A DNA stretch of 64,000 nt. Origin: Nageia nagi (Eukaryota; Pinophyta). The DNA lies in the NCBI GenBank assembly GCA_050084985.1, contig JBITNC010000001.1, forward strand, positions 181,722,001 through 181,786,000, written 5' to 3'. The translations under genes and the position numbers were made by a program. The notes beneath the pieces are model-generated. The model was not told the DNA's origin. It did no database searches and saw nothing but the letters and a program-made list of their open reading frames with translations. Of this stretch, positions 1-11,414 are shown one piece after another (position 1 is the first letter of the stretch; every line of letters begins with the position of its first letter).

Positions 1-216
1 TGCTATTTTGTTGAAGATCCTTAAGGGATGTTGTTTGTTGAAGAATATAATTATTGGAATTATTGATATATTTTTACTTAAACTCATGTTATTTGTGAAA
101 TTTTTATTTAAAATTATGTACTTGTTAAATTTATTAACATATACATTATTAGATATTACAAATATTTGTTAAAGTTATTTTTTAATTATATTAATTATTT
201 GTAATAACTAATTTCA

Positions 217-2374
217 CAGGCACATCATACTGTAATAGATACACAAGATGAGTTAAATATAGTATCTTATATGCCAACCTTACATCAAAAGATATTAATT
301 GGAAAAAAAGGAAGCAAATAAAGAATATATTAAGTAGGGATGCATATGTGTAATTCATTATAAATATAAATCCAATGGTTCCTATTCATATCATGGATTC
401 AAATAGTGAAAATGATGAAAGACATTATAATGCTCATGATCAATTGCAAAATGCAATGCATGATTTATTTCAATCAATCTATACATAAGAAGATGATACA
501 AATGTAGACATGAATGATAATCCTCATGCACATGATGATGGAAGAGGAGGTGATTTAAAAAATGATAACATGTATGCTACTACCAAAACACCTTTATACA
601 ATAGAGCATTTGTTTCCAAGTTGGAAGCACTCCTACTTATTATGAATATAAAGGTCAAAAATGGATGGTTAGATACAAGTATCAATGATATTTTGAATTA
701 TGTATTTATTTTTAAATTTTTATTTTCATTTTTGTAAATTTATTAAACATTTTTCAAACTTTGTTTATTATATACATAATAATTTTATGGTTTTATTTGT
801 ATTATAGGTTACTTAATGAAAAAATGCTTCCAAGTTACAATGTCATCCTTTCTTTATGTATAAAAGCACAAATTTTTTTGAATAATGTAGGGGTACCATG
901 TGTTTCATTCCATACTTATGTTAATAATTGCATATTACATAGAGGATGATATGAAAAATTGAGTTATGTCCAAAGTGTGATGCAAATAGATATTATCTAG
1001 GAAGTACAAGAAAAAATGTTTCTTTGAATTTTGTTCACCATATTCCAATTATCTATAGATTTATTAGAATGTATGTGTGATTCACTTGCAAATTATATGG
1101 ATTGGCATGCAAAAAATATAAGTGAATACACTATATTACACATTCTTGAAGATTCCAGAGCAATGAAACATATAGAAAATATGTGGCCAGATAAATTTTA
1201 GGATGAACCTAGAAGTCTCAAGTTGGGTTTAGCAATTGATGGTGTCAGTGCATATTCTATACAATCATATAATTATTTAGTGTACCCAAATTTTATGGTC
1301 AATTATAACATACCTCCATGGATGTCCTTAAAAAAAGAATATTTAATGTTAACTCTTTTAGTTCTTGGACCAAATCAAGTGAAAAATATGGATATCTACA
1401 TTGAAACTTTAATTGATGAACTAATACAATTATGGAATGGAATTTATAATGTGATTGACATAAGTAGACCCATACAATAAATATAATTCACATTGTATAG
1501 CATACTATGTTGGAATATACATGATTATCCTAGTATTAATGTTTGTTTAGGTATGTATGTATAATTTCTATTACATTTATATTTATATTAAAATTTTTAA
1601 TTTTATAAAATTATATATAGTAATTATTCTCTAATAAAAATGTGTTGCAATATTATGTACAAAAGGTTATCATGCTTATTTATTGTGTGCAGAAAATCTC
1701 ATAGCAAGATATTCAAAATACTTACAAAAGATGAAATACCTTGGCCATAGAAAATATTTACCATTAGATCATGAATTTCTAAATATGAAATCATAGTTTA
1801 ATAGTCAAATTGATCACACAAAAACTCTTAAATATAAAAATCTTAAGGATTGATTGAAAAGGTACCAAGAAAATGAAGAAAATTGTTGGATAAAAGCCTT
1901 TGAAGAAGGTATTGTTGAAGACCTAAAGGATGTTATTGTTAAAAAAGATGAATTAACTCAAGATAAAATTTAATAAAATACTATATCAAACATTATTTTT
2001 AACATGTCATTAATTCAATTATTTTATCAATTAAATGTTTACATTTGCATATATTTTTAAGTATGAACAGATTGTCCATATTTTATAATCTAGAATACTG
2101 GAAGGATTTATTAGTGACACATTTATTGGATCATATGCATATTGTAAAGAATGTTGCTTCTTCTTTATATTGGTATACAACAAGCAAAGAATAAAATAGT
2201 ATTCAAATGATATATGAATTAAAGGATACCAAAACAAAACATACCTTTTGGGTAACAAAAAATGCAGATGGAACAACAAATGCACCTATTCTAGCCTCAT
2301 GGCTTATGACCAAAGATGAAGTGAATATTCTACATAAATATTTAAAGGAAGAACATAAGATGGAATATTTTTAG
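217..2374 (+). pseudogene. Decayed CACTA (En/Spm) TNP2-type transposase
   Basis: Cut-and-paste transposase of the CACTA superfamily, broken by stops. Pieces in family order: 510-700 (SKLEALLLIMNIKVKNGW, matching the conserved KLKAKNGW region), 808-945 (LPSY.. to the NDC-like CVSFHTYVNNC), 1202-1478 (GLAIDGVSAYS; PPWMSLKKEYLMLTLLVLGP; IDELIQLWNG) and 2085-2370 (YWKDLLVTHLLDHMHIVKN, the hallmark DVMHIEKN region, with D-H-M-H-I retained). Likely introns are 702-807 (GT..ATAG) and about 1550-1690 (GTATGT..TGCAG). An exon probably starts at 217 after TTTCACAG. In-frame stops include codons in the 460-490, 1000-1200 and 1790-1860 stretches. No CACTA terminus is visible beside it, so the 5' end may lie outside the window. 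The last codons fall inside a duplicated block shared with 2948 onward. Function is established for the family; this copy cannot make a full protein. Confidence 0.85.
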
Positions 2375-2399
2375 GCATCGATAAAAAAGGAATTATTTC

Positions 2400-2660
2400 T
2401 ATAAATTCCCCTATTGCTATATTTTTTTATGTGATCTACAAGAACCAAGTAGGCACATGCTTACATCCTATTTAGGTTTTATAGTCATTTTGATAATGAA
2501 GCTTAAAGCTTCCTCAAGATAGCCTACATGACCAATAAGTTCAACAACGAATGTATAATAATCCATCCTAGGAATAATAAAATAAGAGTAACTTATAGTA
2601 TTAAATTATTTACAACCCTCTTACACTATCAAAAGGACCTAAAACATTATCAACCTTTAA
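2400..2660 (-). pseudogene. PPR-protein fragment, copy 1
   Basis: Read on the minus strand, this gives a C-terminal pentatricopeptide-repeat segment closely matching copy 2 at 2985-3350: a C-K-x-F-N-(T/S)-I-S-Y-S-Y run, then HVGYLEEALSFIIKM and a CLLG.CRSHK-like end. Plant PPR proteins bind organellar RNA. The order DYY, VELIGHVGYLEEAL, IIKM, MCLLG, CRSHK matches the last repeats plus the E-type tail. Stops interrupt the frame and no start is present. It is a displaced gene fragment, not a gene. Confidence 0.7.
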
Positions 2661-2764
2661 TGATTATTGGTTTAATGATTATTAAAAATGAAATACATGG
2701 TTTTATAGTTCCAAGTTTGGAACTGGATTACAAGAATGATAGTTTTCAAATAAGAAACTCACTC

Positions 2765-2925
2765 CATATCCTTAACCTCACATTCTAAACCTAATCCCTT
2801 TACCCTAAACCACAAATTCACCCATTAATCCTAACCTACATCCTAATACTAATACCCTAACCCCTTTAGCCTAACCCACATCCTAACACTAACACCCTAA
2901 CCCACACCCTATGGTGCAGTTACAT
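2765..2925 (+). repeat. Interstitial telomere-like repeat, degenerate
   Basis: The stretch is rich in ccctaa-type units (ccctaaacc, ctaaccc, accctaaccc, caccctaaccc), related to the plant telomere unit CCCTAAA. The units are irregular and mixed with cctaata/cctaaca variants. It sits exactly between the two PPR copies. It is an internal relic, not a chromosome end. Confidence 0.6.
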
Positions 2926-2984
2926 CATCTAAACCACCCACTTCAATATAAATATTTTAAAGAAGAACATAATATGGAATGTAT

Positions 2985-3350
2985 TTAGGGTTTTAAAAAA
3001 AAAAGAATTATTTCTATAAATTCTCTTATTTTTATATATTTATGTGGTCTACAAGTAGTAAGTAGACACATCCATACACCCAATTTAGGTTTTCTAAGCA
3101 TCTTGATAACAAAGTTTAAAGCTTCCTTGAGATAGCACACATGACCAATAAGTTCAACAATGTATGTATGATAATTCATACTAGGAATAATGCAATAAGA
3201 GTAACTTATACTATTAAAGTATTTACAACCCTCATCCACTATACTTGCAAGGCTGCATGCAAGTAGAACACCTGCAAAGGTTATGTTGTTAGGGTTAGTT
3301 TCCAACTGCTTCATTAGATCAAAGAGTTTAAGGGTATCCTTGTTGTACAT
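2985..3350 (-). pseudogene. PPR-protein C-terminal fragment, copy 2 (121 codons open)
   Basis: An open minus-strand frame of 121 codons. It reads as a plant PPR C-terminal region: LKLFDLMKQLETNPNNITFAGVLLACS (PPR motif, residues about 8-35), VDEGCKYFNSIS, then HTYIVELIGHVCYLKEALNFVIKM (next motif) and GVWMCLLTTCRPHKYIKI (E-type tail). Known PPR proteins carry ten or more repeats plus a transit peptide, so only about three repeats remain. There is no upstream coding continuation: the sequence runs straight into an AT-rich tandem repeat at 3349. The ATG may be fortuitous. It is probably a captured or duplicated gene fragment beside the CACTA element. The frame is open but expression is unlikely. 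Confidence 0.75.
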
Positions 3351-3490
3351 TGTAATAATTTTTTAATTATACATTATAATAGTTATGGATTGTAATAATT
3401 TTGTAATTATATATTGTAATAATTATGGATTGTAATAATTTTGTAATTATAAATTATAATAATTCTTTAATTATGCATTGTAATATTTTT
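3349..3490. repeat. AT-rich tandem repeat, about 40-bp unit, 3.5 copies
   Basis: Units start at 3349, 3389 and 3429 with attgtaataattttgtaatt and similar; each ends ataattatgg. A partial fourth copy follows. Confidence 0.8.
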
Positions 3491-4589
3491 TTAATTTTTT
3501 AATTATTATTTATAAATAAAATAATTTTTAATTATTAATTTGATAAATTTTATAAAATTGATAATTATGATATTAATTAGCTTTTGAAAATTTGATTACT
3601 AAATTCATCTTTGCACTCAATATTCCTACCAATATAACTCAAATTTAAATTATTGAAGGTTCATAGTATTCTCTCTTTGAGAGATCTATGTAGGGTTGGG
3701 GAGTTTGTGAGTAGGGTTGAGGCTACTTAATAGTTTGGAGGTATATTTCCAAATAATGAAAGTAAATTCTAGGTTAATCTCTTCTCCTTGTTCTTTACTA
3801 AGTTGCCCTGAGTGTTGCATTATGTATTGGTTTATGTTTTTAATATATTTTTATCATAGAATTTGACATGCACCTAGTCTAGATCATAGGCTTCTCTCAA
3901 ATGTATGATTCTTACATTTGTGATCATTGATATGTGATACATAAAAGTATCTAGGTTGATGAAGTCTTTCTCATTTTCTTAGTTATTTACACTTTAGTTC
4001 CATTCATAACTTTTGTGTTAGGAAGTCAATCCTTTTTCTTTATTTAATTACCCACACATTATTTGATTGTGAAGCATATTGTGAATTATATATGAATCAA
4101 TCAATATAAAAATATCCCATTTCAAGATTTCAAGAATTCACATTATCATTTAGGTTACACCAGAGATGGTACCATAACTTCCAATCTCCATTACAAATAT
4201 ATGAACTTACCCAAAGGTGTCTTCCCAAATCTTTGGCCCTATTATCTCAAAATGAACTTGCCACCTCTGTTAAACAAATTAATTGATTATTGATGAAATC
4301 CTTTACTCTTATTTTGTAATATGAGGCATAATATTTTATTCTACTCTTATGTTCATAGGATTTTCAAACTATTTAAGTGTGAATCCATCAGGAGTCTTTT
4401 CCAAGAGCTCACTAGCTTTCTTAATAGTGCCCCCATTTTCTTGGTAGGGTCAATTAGAACCAGTTAGATACATAAGAAAATAGTAACAGAAAATCAAGAT
4501 CTCAAAAATTATATTTTACAATTGACAACAACATTAGCCATAGAGAAAATAAAAATTTGAAAATGTAAATAATGAACTTAAGAAAAAAT
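3491..4589. other. No recognisable gene
   Basis: AT-rich non-coding sequence. I find no long frame, LTR end or RNA gene. Confidence 0.5.
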
Positions 4590-4701
4590 AGGAGCAAGTA
4601 CTAGTTAAATTATATAATAAAATTTTTAACAAATTAAAAAATTATTAAATTTTTTTTTAACAAATTAAATTATATAATAATTAACTAGTACTTGCTCCTA
4701 T
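4590..4701. repeat. Short inverted repeat (hairpin or MITE-like)
   Basis: The left arm at 4590-4620 (aggagcaagtactagtta..) returns as its reverse complement at 4671-4700 (..taactagtacttgctcct). About 50 bp of AT-only spacer lies between. No protein is encoded. Confidence 0.8.
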
Positions 4702-4924
4702 TATAATAATTAATTAATTATATTATATTATATAATAAAATTATTTTAGTTATCTTTATTTAAACATCCATTGGTATTATTCTTTACTAAGTACTAATAT
4801 TATGCATCTATGATATCCTTTTAAGGTTTATACTCTAACACTTCTTGAATAATATAAAGTTTAAATTTTTCAACCATTATGATCATGAGCATCAAGTTTA
4901 CCTTATTATGAACTATGCTACAAG

Positions 4925-5593
4925 TGTAGACACCTCAAAATATATCTTTATGTATTTAATAAATCATTTTAATCCCTTAACAATGTATTATTTAAAAAGG
5001 GATTAAAAATGTATAAAAGAGGTGTAGGCCATGTATTTGACCCTTGTGGAATTTACAAGGGGAAAAAATATAAAATTCATGTAAACTTGTATCATATATA
5101 AAGGCATCATTTCATGACCTATAGATCATGAGTGAATCATGGGCTAATAATCATTTCAAACTAATACAAAAATTATCAATTAAAGATCATTTGAAGGATT
5201 GCAACTTGCTTTGTTTATCTATATTGCACATCTATTATTACATAAGTTCACATGTATGTTCATCATTTGATTATTTGCTAATTCTCTAATCACTACATTC
5301 TTATTCACGTGTGTAATTTTGCTCATCCTACAGTGCTAATAGTGTACCAATTCTAAGGCATCGATAGTGTACCAATTCTATGGCACTAGCAGTGTGCTTG
5401 TTTATAAATGTATGCTCTTTCCTTTATGCATTTTTTGATTAATAAAATGGATATATAATTTAAGTAAACACTTTTACATTCCTATTTCATGTTATTGCCA
5501 TATTTCTAATATATGTGTCAATATTTACAAAGTAGTCTTAATAGTACATTAATCAACCCCTTAAATAATTATATGCATTATTTTGGGTCTACA
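4925..5593 (+). repeat. 5' LTR of T1
   Basis: It starts tgtagacacc and ends gggtctaca. It matches 11998-12640 along its length. TATA-like catatataaagg lies at 5093-5103. Confidence 0.9.
5093..5103 (+). promoter_or_regulatory. TATA box of T1 5' LTR
   Basis: catatataaagg inside the LTR. The same box is present in the 3' LTR (about 12165-12175). Confidence 0.55.
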
Positions 5594-5596
5594 TTT

Positions 5597-5610
5597 TGGT
5601 GAACTTGACT
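5597..5610 (+). promoter_or_regulatory. Primer-binding site of T1
   Basis: tggtgaacttgact starts 3 bp after the LTR end, where reverse transcription would be primed by a tRNA 3' end (..CCA). T2 and T5 share tggtgaac at the same position. I cannot assign the tRNA. Confidence 0.6.
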
Positions 5611-5715
5611 CTTCTATTTATCTTACCTTAGAGGCAAGATCATGCTAACCCTTCTTATTAGGATCAAGCTGCTACCATTATATATCTCTATCTTTAAGAT
5701 GTTAGGGGCATTAAC

Positions 5716-6760
5716 ATGCATCAAATAATAGCCATGATTCAAACTTTGAACATGAATATTCTAGACCTGCAAAGGGAGATTGCTACAAATAATAATCCAA
5801 GTTCTAGCTTGACTAATATAGGAGGTTCAACCAATACCTCCCCACCATCCAATCCTAATGATTATGATGGTATTTTTCATTTCACCCTTGATGGATGACA
5901 TCAATAATTTTCCCCTACCACCCAAACACAAGACCCTCAAGTATGAGATGTTTCATTGGCAAATAGGATCCCAAGTAGCTTCTTGTTAGCTTTCAGGAGT
6001 AGTGCTTGTTGAAATTGGGTGTAGATGAGAGGTTAATGGCAAAATTCATCCCAAGGAGTTTAAAAGGTGATGCTACTTAATGGTTTTGCTCTCTACCTAG
6101 TAATTCTATTAATTCATTTAAAACCTTAGTTCAAATATTTATGGGTTAATACAATTATAATATTAAAGAACAACGCAATATATCAAAATTATGTACACTT
6201 CATCAAGGAAGCAATGAAACCATAGAGACGTATGTATTATGCTTCAAAATGTTATGGAAAAATACTTGAACTAAACTAGATGAATATGAGATTTATGGTA
6301 TATTTTTTGAATATATTATTCTTATACTTAAATTGCATGATCTTAGTGCTAAGGATGTTGCTTTTAGTACTTTAGTTCAACAATTGGTGGAAAAAGAAAA
6401 ATTTTGATTATCTATAGGAGAGCCTAAATATACATATAACACTTTTTTCAAAGATAATAGGAAACTATACATCAAGAAATAGGAGAAATAAGTTAATATG
6501 GTAGATAGACTCAAGACTCATCTAAAGGTACAAAGGTCTACTTCCTCAATGGATATCAACTACACATTTCTAGTTCAACTAAGAATTCTTTTAAGGGACT
6601 TAATGAAGAAAGACCTCCTACACCCACTTGAAAAAGTTGATGATGATACCCCTTTGGGACACTTTGAGGCATAATTTTCTCATCATAAATGAGAAGGGCA
6701 TGCTACAAAATTTTACAAAATATTGGAAGTAGCTATCATAGCCCTTATAGAATAAGAAAT
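5716..6760 (+). pseudogene. T1 gag (capsid) remnant
   Basis: Gag packages the element RNA. The N-terminal part is open for 60 codons from ATG 5716 (MHQIIAMIQTLNMNILDLQ..). A frameshift follows near 5900. The capsid region is then readable in another frame: FIPRSLKGDAT*WFCSLP (about 6040-6100), SKLCTLHQGSNETIETY (about 6185-6235) and DLSAKDVAFSTLVQQLVEKEKF (about 6340-6405). At about 6676-6715 a degraded CCHC knuckle remains (HHK.EGHATKFYK), with the first and last Cys replaced. T2 gag at 38290-39169 gives the same N-terminal pattern. Several stops (TAG/TAA) make it non-functional. Confidence 0.8.
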
Positions 6761-7189
6761 ATACAAGATTAATGAATTCCCTACTAAACAAGGAGATGTC
6801 ATCAATGTGGTCATAGTAGTCAAAGAGGTGTGTGCTAACTTACAAAGAGGACATCCTTCCAATGTTACAAATCTTGTAACCATTGAATAAGTAAGTATCC
6901 CACCTAATCCTAAATTTTATAATATGATTGATCAATTAAAAAATAAACCAACCAAGATTAGCTTGTATGATCTCATTTCTACTTCTCAATCTCATAGGGA
7001 TGTATTATGTGCTTTATTCAAGAATAAAACTATTCATACTAGCATTTCAATGGCTACATTTTTTTAGAAGCTCCAAACTATTAGGGAAGTGATAATATCT
7101 CCTTTTACAAATTTGAAATACTCAACCAGGAAATACTAGATGAATGTTTAGTCTTATATATCACACCCTTGGTAGATGATTAGAAAGTT

Positions 7190-7560
7190 AAAAGGACCAT
7201 GTAAGATAATGGTTGAGTTGTGAATTTATGTTCTAACTAATTTTTGACTCAATTGAAATAAAAAGGTGTAACCATCCCTCCATTAGAAGAAACCACTTTC
7301 AAAATTAGAGCCTATGATAGCTCTTATAAGAAACCACTAGGCATAGCTACCATCATGATTACCATAGGAGTTAGAACTATTCTACCTAAGTTTTAAGTTG
7401 TTGATTCTAAGTTATCTTATAACATTCTTTTCGGAAGACCTTGGATCCATTATATGGAATCTATCCCTTCTACACTACATGGTAGACTAAAATTTGAATT
7501 CCAAGGAGAAGTACACATAAATTTTAGCTAATCCTGAGCCCTATGCATTGTGTAATGTTG
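7190..7560 (+). pseudogene. T1 aspartic protease remnant
   Basis: Retroviral-type protease that would cut the Gag-Pol polyprotein. Reading across stops: DNG.VVNLCSN at about 7205-7240 (degraded active-site DxG loop), KGVTIPPLEETTFKIRAYDSS, GIATIMITIGVRTI, LSYNILFGRPWIHYMESIPSTLHG (about 7405-7480, the conserved LGRPW flap/helix, here FGRPW) and LKFEFQGEVH. T2 gives the parallel sequence at 37314-37664. About six TAG/TAA stops sit at expected Gln/Trp positions. The spacer 6760-7190 and the connector 7560-8440 carry the same frame style but no named domain. Confidence 0.8.
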
Positions 7561-8439
7561 TTGACTTTAAGGATATGGCCTTGGTTCCACCACTTTTCAA
7601 TGTATACCCCTTGGATGATCCCACACTAAGGGAAAATATAAATAAATAGATGTAAATCATAGAAACAAGTATGGGAACTTATAAAATAGATGATACAAAC
7701 TTATTTGCATCCATTAAAGACTTGGGATGACCTCAAATATTAGTTGTTTATGGGTATAAAAAATGTGCTATTTTGCCTATAGGACATCAGCATCATATGG
7801 ATGGTGACATTAGTGGTCCTTTTGGCTTTGATTAGTCTAACATAAGGAACCAATCTTTTGCATACCATGTCCTTGCATCTTTTGAATCAAGTAACATCTT
7901 TCCTTCTAATTGTTTCAAAAGTATATGCTAAATAATTACAAGTGCAAGATAGGGGGTTTAGGCGAAATTGAGCAAGGTATATATAATTTTTATATTTATA
8001 CTAAAATACATCTTACTAAGATAGGTCTAAGTAGTGATGGATAGGTCAAACAAAAATGAGATCCCATATAATTTGTTAAAACATATAATATGGTAGAATT
8101 ATTTGATGAAATTAATGAAGATATGTGGATTGATCATATTTTGACTCTTACCTTTTATTTTTTCAGTCCTGATGATGATTTGCTTGAATACTTGAGGGCA
8201 CATTTGGAATTGCCCAAGTCTAACAAAAAATGCCATGCCTCTTAAATGCTTCATGAGTATGTTTACTTTGGCCAAGAGGTCAATTTTCATGATATTTTAC
8301 AAGTTTAACCCTTAAAAGAAGATGAGATTGCTAATCCTACTATGAAGGATCTTCCATTATTATTACAACAAAAGAAGTATCTCACCTTCCCATAAGAACA
8401 ATTGCTAAACATTAACATTGGTACTATAGATAAAGAGAG

Positions 8440-9260
8440 ATTGCTTTGAATTGGTGCATCCCTAGCCTCTTCCAATCAAGAAAGGTACAAATATAAATTC
8501 ATTACACATTTTGAAATTTTTTCTTAGCCTTATGAAGATATGCCTAGGTTAGATCCTTCATTTATCATGCATAATTTTCCATTAAAATAAAATTCCAAGC
8601 TAATTAAGAAAAAGTATAGAAAAATGCATCCTTCCAAGGCTTTGTTAGTTAAAAAGGAGATTAAAAAATACTTACAAGCAGGATTCATAGAGCCTATTGA
8701 TTATTCTAAATGGATGTGCAATATTTTTCTTATTACTAAACCAATTGGTGAAATACAAGTATGTACCAATTTTCATGATATCAATAATGCTTGTCCTAAA
8801 ATGATTTTCCATTACCCAATATTGATATGATTCTTGATAGCATAGCTAGCAATGATATGTTGTCATTTATGGATGGTTTTTTTGGTTACAATCAAATTTT
8901 AATTAATCCTACTAATCAACATAAAACAAATTTTGTAACTTCTTGGGATAATTTATGTTGGAAGGTTATGCCTTTTGGACTAAAAAATGTAGGTGCTAAA
9001 TATCAAAAAGCCATGGTCACTATGTTCCATAAGCATATTCAAAAAATAATGGAGGTCTATGTTGATGACATCCTTGTCAAATCAAAGCAAGGTTAATACC
9101 ATCTCCAAGCCCTTGAAGAGGTATTCAATATTTTGCAAAGGTAAAAATTAAGACTCAAACCTTCAAATTGTGCATTTGGAGTTGCTTCTAAAAAATTATT
9201 AGGGTTCATGGTTTCAAATAGAGGAATTAAGGTAGATCTTAAGAAAGTAAAAGCCATTAT
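8440..9260 (+). pseudogene. T1 reverse transcriptase remnant
   Basis: RT would copy element RNA into DNA. Segments in order: HPSKALLVKKEIKKYLQAGFI (8627-8690), GEIQVCTNFHDINNACPK (about 8750-8800, the conserved R.C.DYRxLN region with D changed to F-H-D), a frameshift near 8800, then SFMDGFFGYNQI (8865-8900), PFGLKNVGAKYQKAM (8970-9015) and EVYVDDILVKS (9054-9085), which keeps the catalytic YVDD. The thumb follows (LGFMVSNRGIKVD, about 9200-9235). The 8440-8620 part gives the FITHFEIF.*PYEDMPRLDP lead-in. Stops and one frameshift inactivate it. Confidence 0.9.
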
Positions 9261-9289
9261 TGATATGTCTCCTCCTTAAAACTTGAAAC

Positions 9290-9800
9290 AATGTAGATAC
9301 CTTCAAGGAAAGATAAGCTTAGTTAGGAGGTTCATCTCATAGCTAGGGGATAAGTGTAGACCATTCACTCACTTACTAAATAAAGATGTTAAGTTTGTAT
9401 GGGATGATAATTACTGTAAAGTATTTGAAGCTATAAAGTAATATTTTCTCAATCCGCTTATCTTATTCCCATTGATTTTTCCCAACCTACTTACTTATAT
9501 ATTTTAGCCTCCTTGTATGCCATAGGAACCATGTTGTGTCAAAAAAATGAAGATGATAAGGAGAGGGCCATCTATTATCTAAGAATGACATTGATTAATT
9601 ATGAGACAAGGTACACTCCTATGGAGAAGATTTGCTTTACTATGATATTTAATACTAAAAAATTAAAGCATTACTTGTTATATTGCACCACATATATTGT
9701 TAGTCCTATTGATCCTTTAAAATATCTTGTGGCTAAATAACACTTATCAAGTAGCTTTGCAAAGTGGCTAATGTTATTGCAAAAATTTGATATTAATGTG
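9290..9800 (+). pseudogene. T1 RNase H (RT-linked) remnant
   Basis: Follows RT with the usual connector (RRFIS.LGDKCRPFTHLLNK, about 9325-9385). The open stretch 9513-9740 contains MYAIGTMLCQKNEDDKERAIYY, TLINYETRYTPMEKICFTMIF and KLKHYLLYCTTYIVSPIDPLKYL, typical of the gypsy RNase H domain that degrades the RNA strand. The expected first catalytic Asp region (about 9470-9510) is altered. Stops flank the open part. Confidence 0.8.
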
Positions 9801-9984
9801 GTGAAACAAAAATTTGTTAAAGGATAAGCAATTATAGATCTGATAGCAAACTTCCCTTAGGAAGGTGAGGATTTGGTCCATAAATAATTTCCTGATATTT
9901 TTTATGATGATCAATAATGCCAATAGCCTATTGACTTGTTAATAGGGTGTCAACAATGTGACTTTAAGCAGATCTCTATCCCTC

Positions 9985-10460
9985 ATGATTATATTTATCT
10001 TTTGAAAGATGATCCTATAGTTTGGACCCTGTATTTTAATGGTTCTATATGTATTCATGGATCATGGGAAGGTATTATTTTGATCTCTCCTACTAATCAA
10101 GTAATCCATATGGCATACAAATTAGATTTCAAATTCACTAATAATATGGCTAAGTATGAGGCTATAATATTGGGATTGAAGGTAGATTTAGAACTAAAAA
10201 TCATAGACATAGAAAATTATGGGGATTCATAGCTTATGGTCAACCAAGTGAAGGGCATTTTTGATACCAAAGATGATAAAATAAAGCTTTAAAGGGTGGT
10301 TATGATTGAATTGTTGGAAAATCTTGAAAATTATACTATTGATACCATTCCTAGGACAAATAATAGATATGTAAATGTTATGGAAAGTGTAACCTCTTTG
10401 ATACTAATTGAGCTTGAAGATGAGGAGACCATTTTCACTATCTATAAGTTAAGTTCTCCA
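9985..10460 (+). pseudogene. T1 second (archaeal-type) RNase H remnant
   Basis: An extra RNase H placed between the RT-linked RNase H and integrase is the hallmark of the Tat lineage (Ogre, Retand, Grande). Readable: VWTLYFNGSICIHGSWEGIILISPTNQVIH (10020-10110; FNG stands for the usual FDG), NNMAKYEAIILGLKVDLELKI (10140-10200; the catalytic Glu of xxEYEAL is kept as KYEAI) and NYGDS.LMVNQVKG (about 10215-10255; the GDS motif Asp is kept). The tail IPRTNNRYVNVMESVTSL leads to integrase. T2 has the counterpart at 34530-34990. Confidence 0.85.
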
Positions 10461-10499
10461 TATTAAATAACTCATGTTCATTCTATTTTATCCTATCTT

Positions 10500-11000
10500 A
10501 TTTCCAATGATGATGCTTTTCAAGATTGGTACTTTGATATCTATCGCTACTTTAAAGATGAAAGCATTCCTTCTAGATATATTAAGAATGATAGATTAAT
10601 ATTGAGAAGGATTGCTATGAAATATGCTATTATTGGTGATGTTTTATATATAATATCCTTTGATGGTGCCTTGTTGAGATGTTTAACATAAGATAAAATA
10701 GATACTACTTTAGAGCAAGCTCATGATGGATTATGTGATGGCCATTTTCATGCCAAATCTCTTTATAAAAAGATCTTGAGAATAGGGTATTATTGGCCCA
10801 CAATGGAAGAAGATTTTCAAACTCACATGAAAGTATGTGTGTAATGCCAAAAGCATGCAAACTTAGAAAAATGACCTACTCAAAAATTCAATTCCATTAT
10901 TTCTCCATGGCCCTTTGCTACTTGGGGCATAGATTTGATTGGTATGATTAATCCTCATTCTAGAGAAGGACATAAATTTATCATCATAGCTACAACTATG
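10500..11000 (+). pseudogene. T1 integrase, truncated after the core start
   Basis: Integrase would insert the DNA copy. The zinc-binding part is readable at about 10690-10860: EQAHDGLCDGHFHA (two His), RIGYYWPTMEEDF, KVCV.CQKHA (two Cys). The catalytic core begins at about 10905 with WPFATWGIDLIGMINPHS (first Asp kept) and GHKFIIIAT, then stops matching integrase near 11000. T2 continues for about 850 bp more (second Asp, Glu site, C-terminal domain). The T1 copy therefore lost the rest by an internal deletion. Confidence 0.85.
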
Positions 11001-11030
11001 ATGATACAACTATTAGCTACTTGTTTATAT

Positions 11031-11400
11031 TGGATCATCTCTAATGGATGATACATTTTGCTATGTATCCTCATGTTTTTTACTTTAAAAACATCTAAAG
11101 CATAGTATCTTTGGATCATGGACATAAAATGTATGATCATCAATGGCCCATGAAATGGCTAGTGAGAGTTCCCTCACTTAAAAGTAAACTAAAGATACAA
11201 CCATTAGTAATTTGTTGACATTGGATCATCTACAATGGATGAAATATTTTTCTATGTATCCAAATGGTTTTTCCTCTAAACCTATCTAAATCATACTATC
11301 TTTGGATCATAAACATACAAATGTATGATCACCAATGGCCATCGATACAGCTAGTGAGAGTTCCCTCACTTAAAAGATAAAACAACAATTTAGACATAAG
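11031..11400 (+). repeat. 191-bp tandem duplication in T1 3' region
   Basis: Two units begin tggatcatc at 11031 and 11222 (period 191). Each ends with gctagtgagagttccctcactt, itself a small inverted repeat (gtgagag..ctcac). The same pair with the same spacing is present in T2 at about 32390-32770, reversed. Confidence 0.85.
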
Positions 11401-11414
11401 TAAAATTATTAACA

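Larger units (their letters stand above)
2338..3252. repeat. Direct duplication of about 300 bp (2338-2640 and 2948-3252)
   Basis: Both blocks start with tattt(t)aaagaagaacata and run through the ttatttctataaattc stretch into the same antisense PPR sequence. The first block begins inside the C-terminal codons of the CACTA transposase. The unit repeats about 610 bp apart, with the telomere-like stretch between the copies. Confidence 0.75.

Noticed and set aside
2031-2285. 84-codon minus-strand open frame
   Set aside because: Antisense of the CACTA transposase region that carries the DHMHIVKN motif.
2765-2925. True telomere
   Set aside because: Units are irregular and embedded between duplicated PPR fragments.
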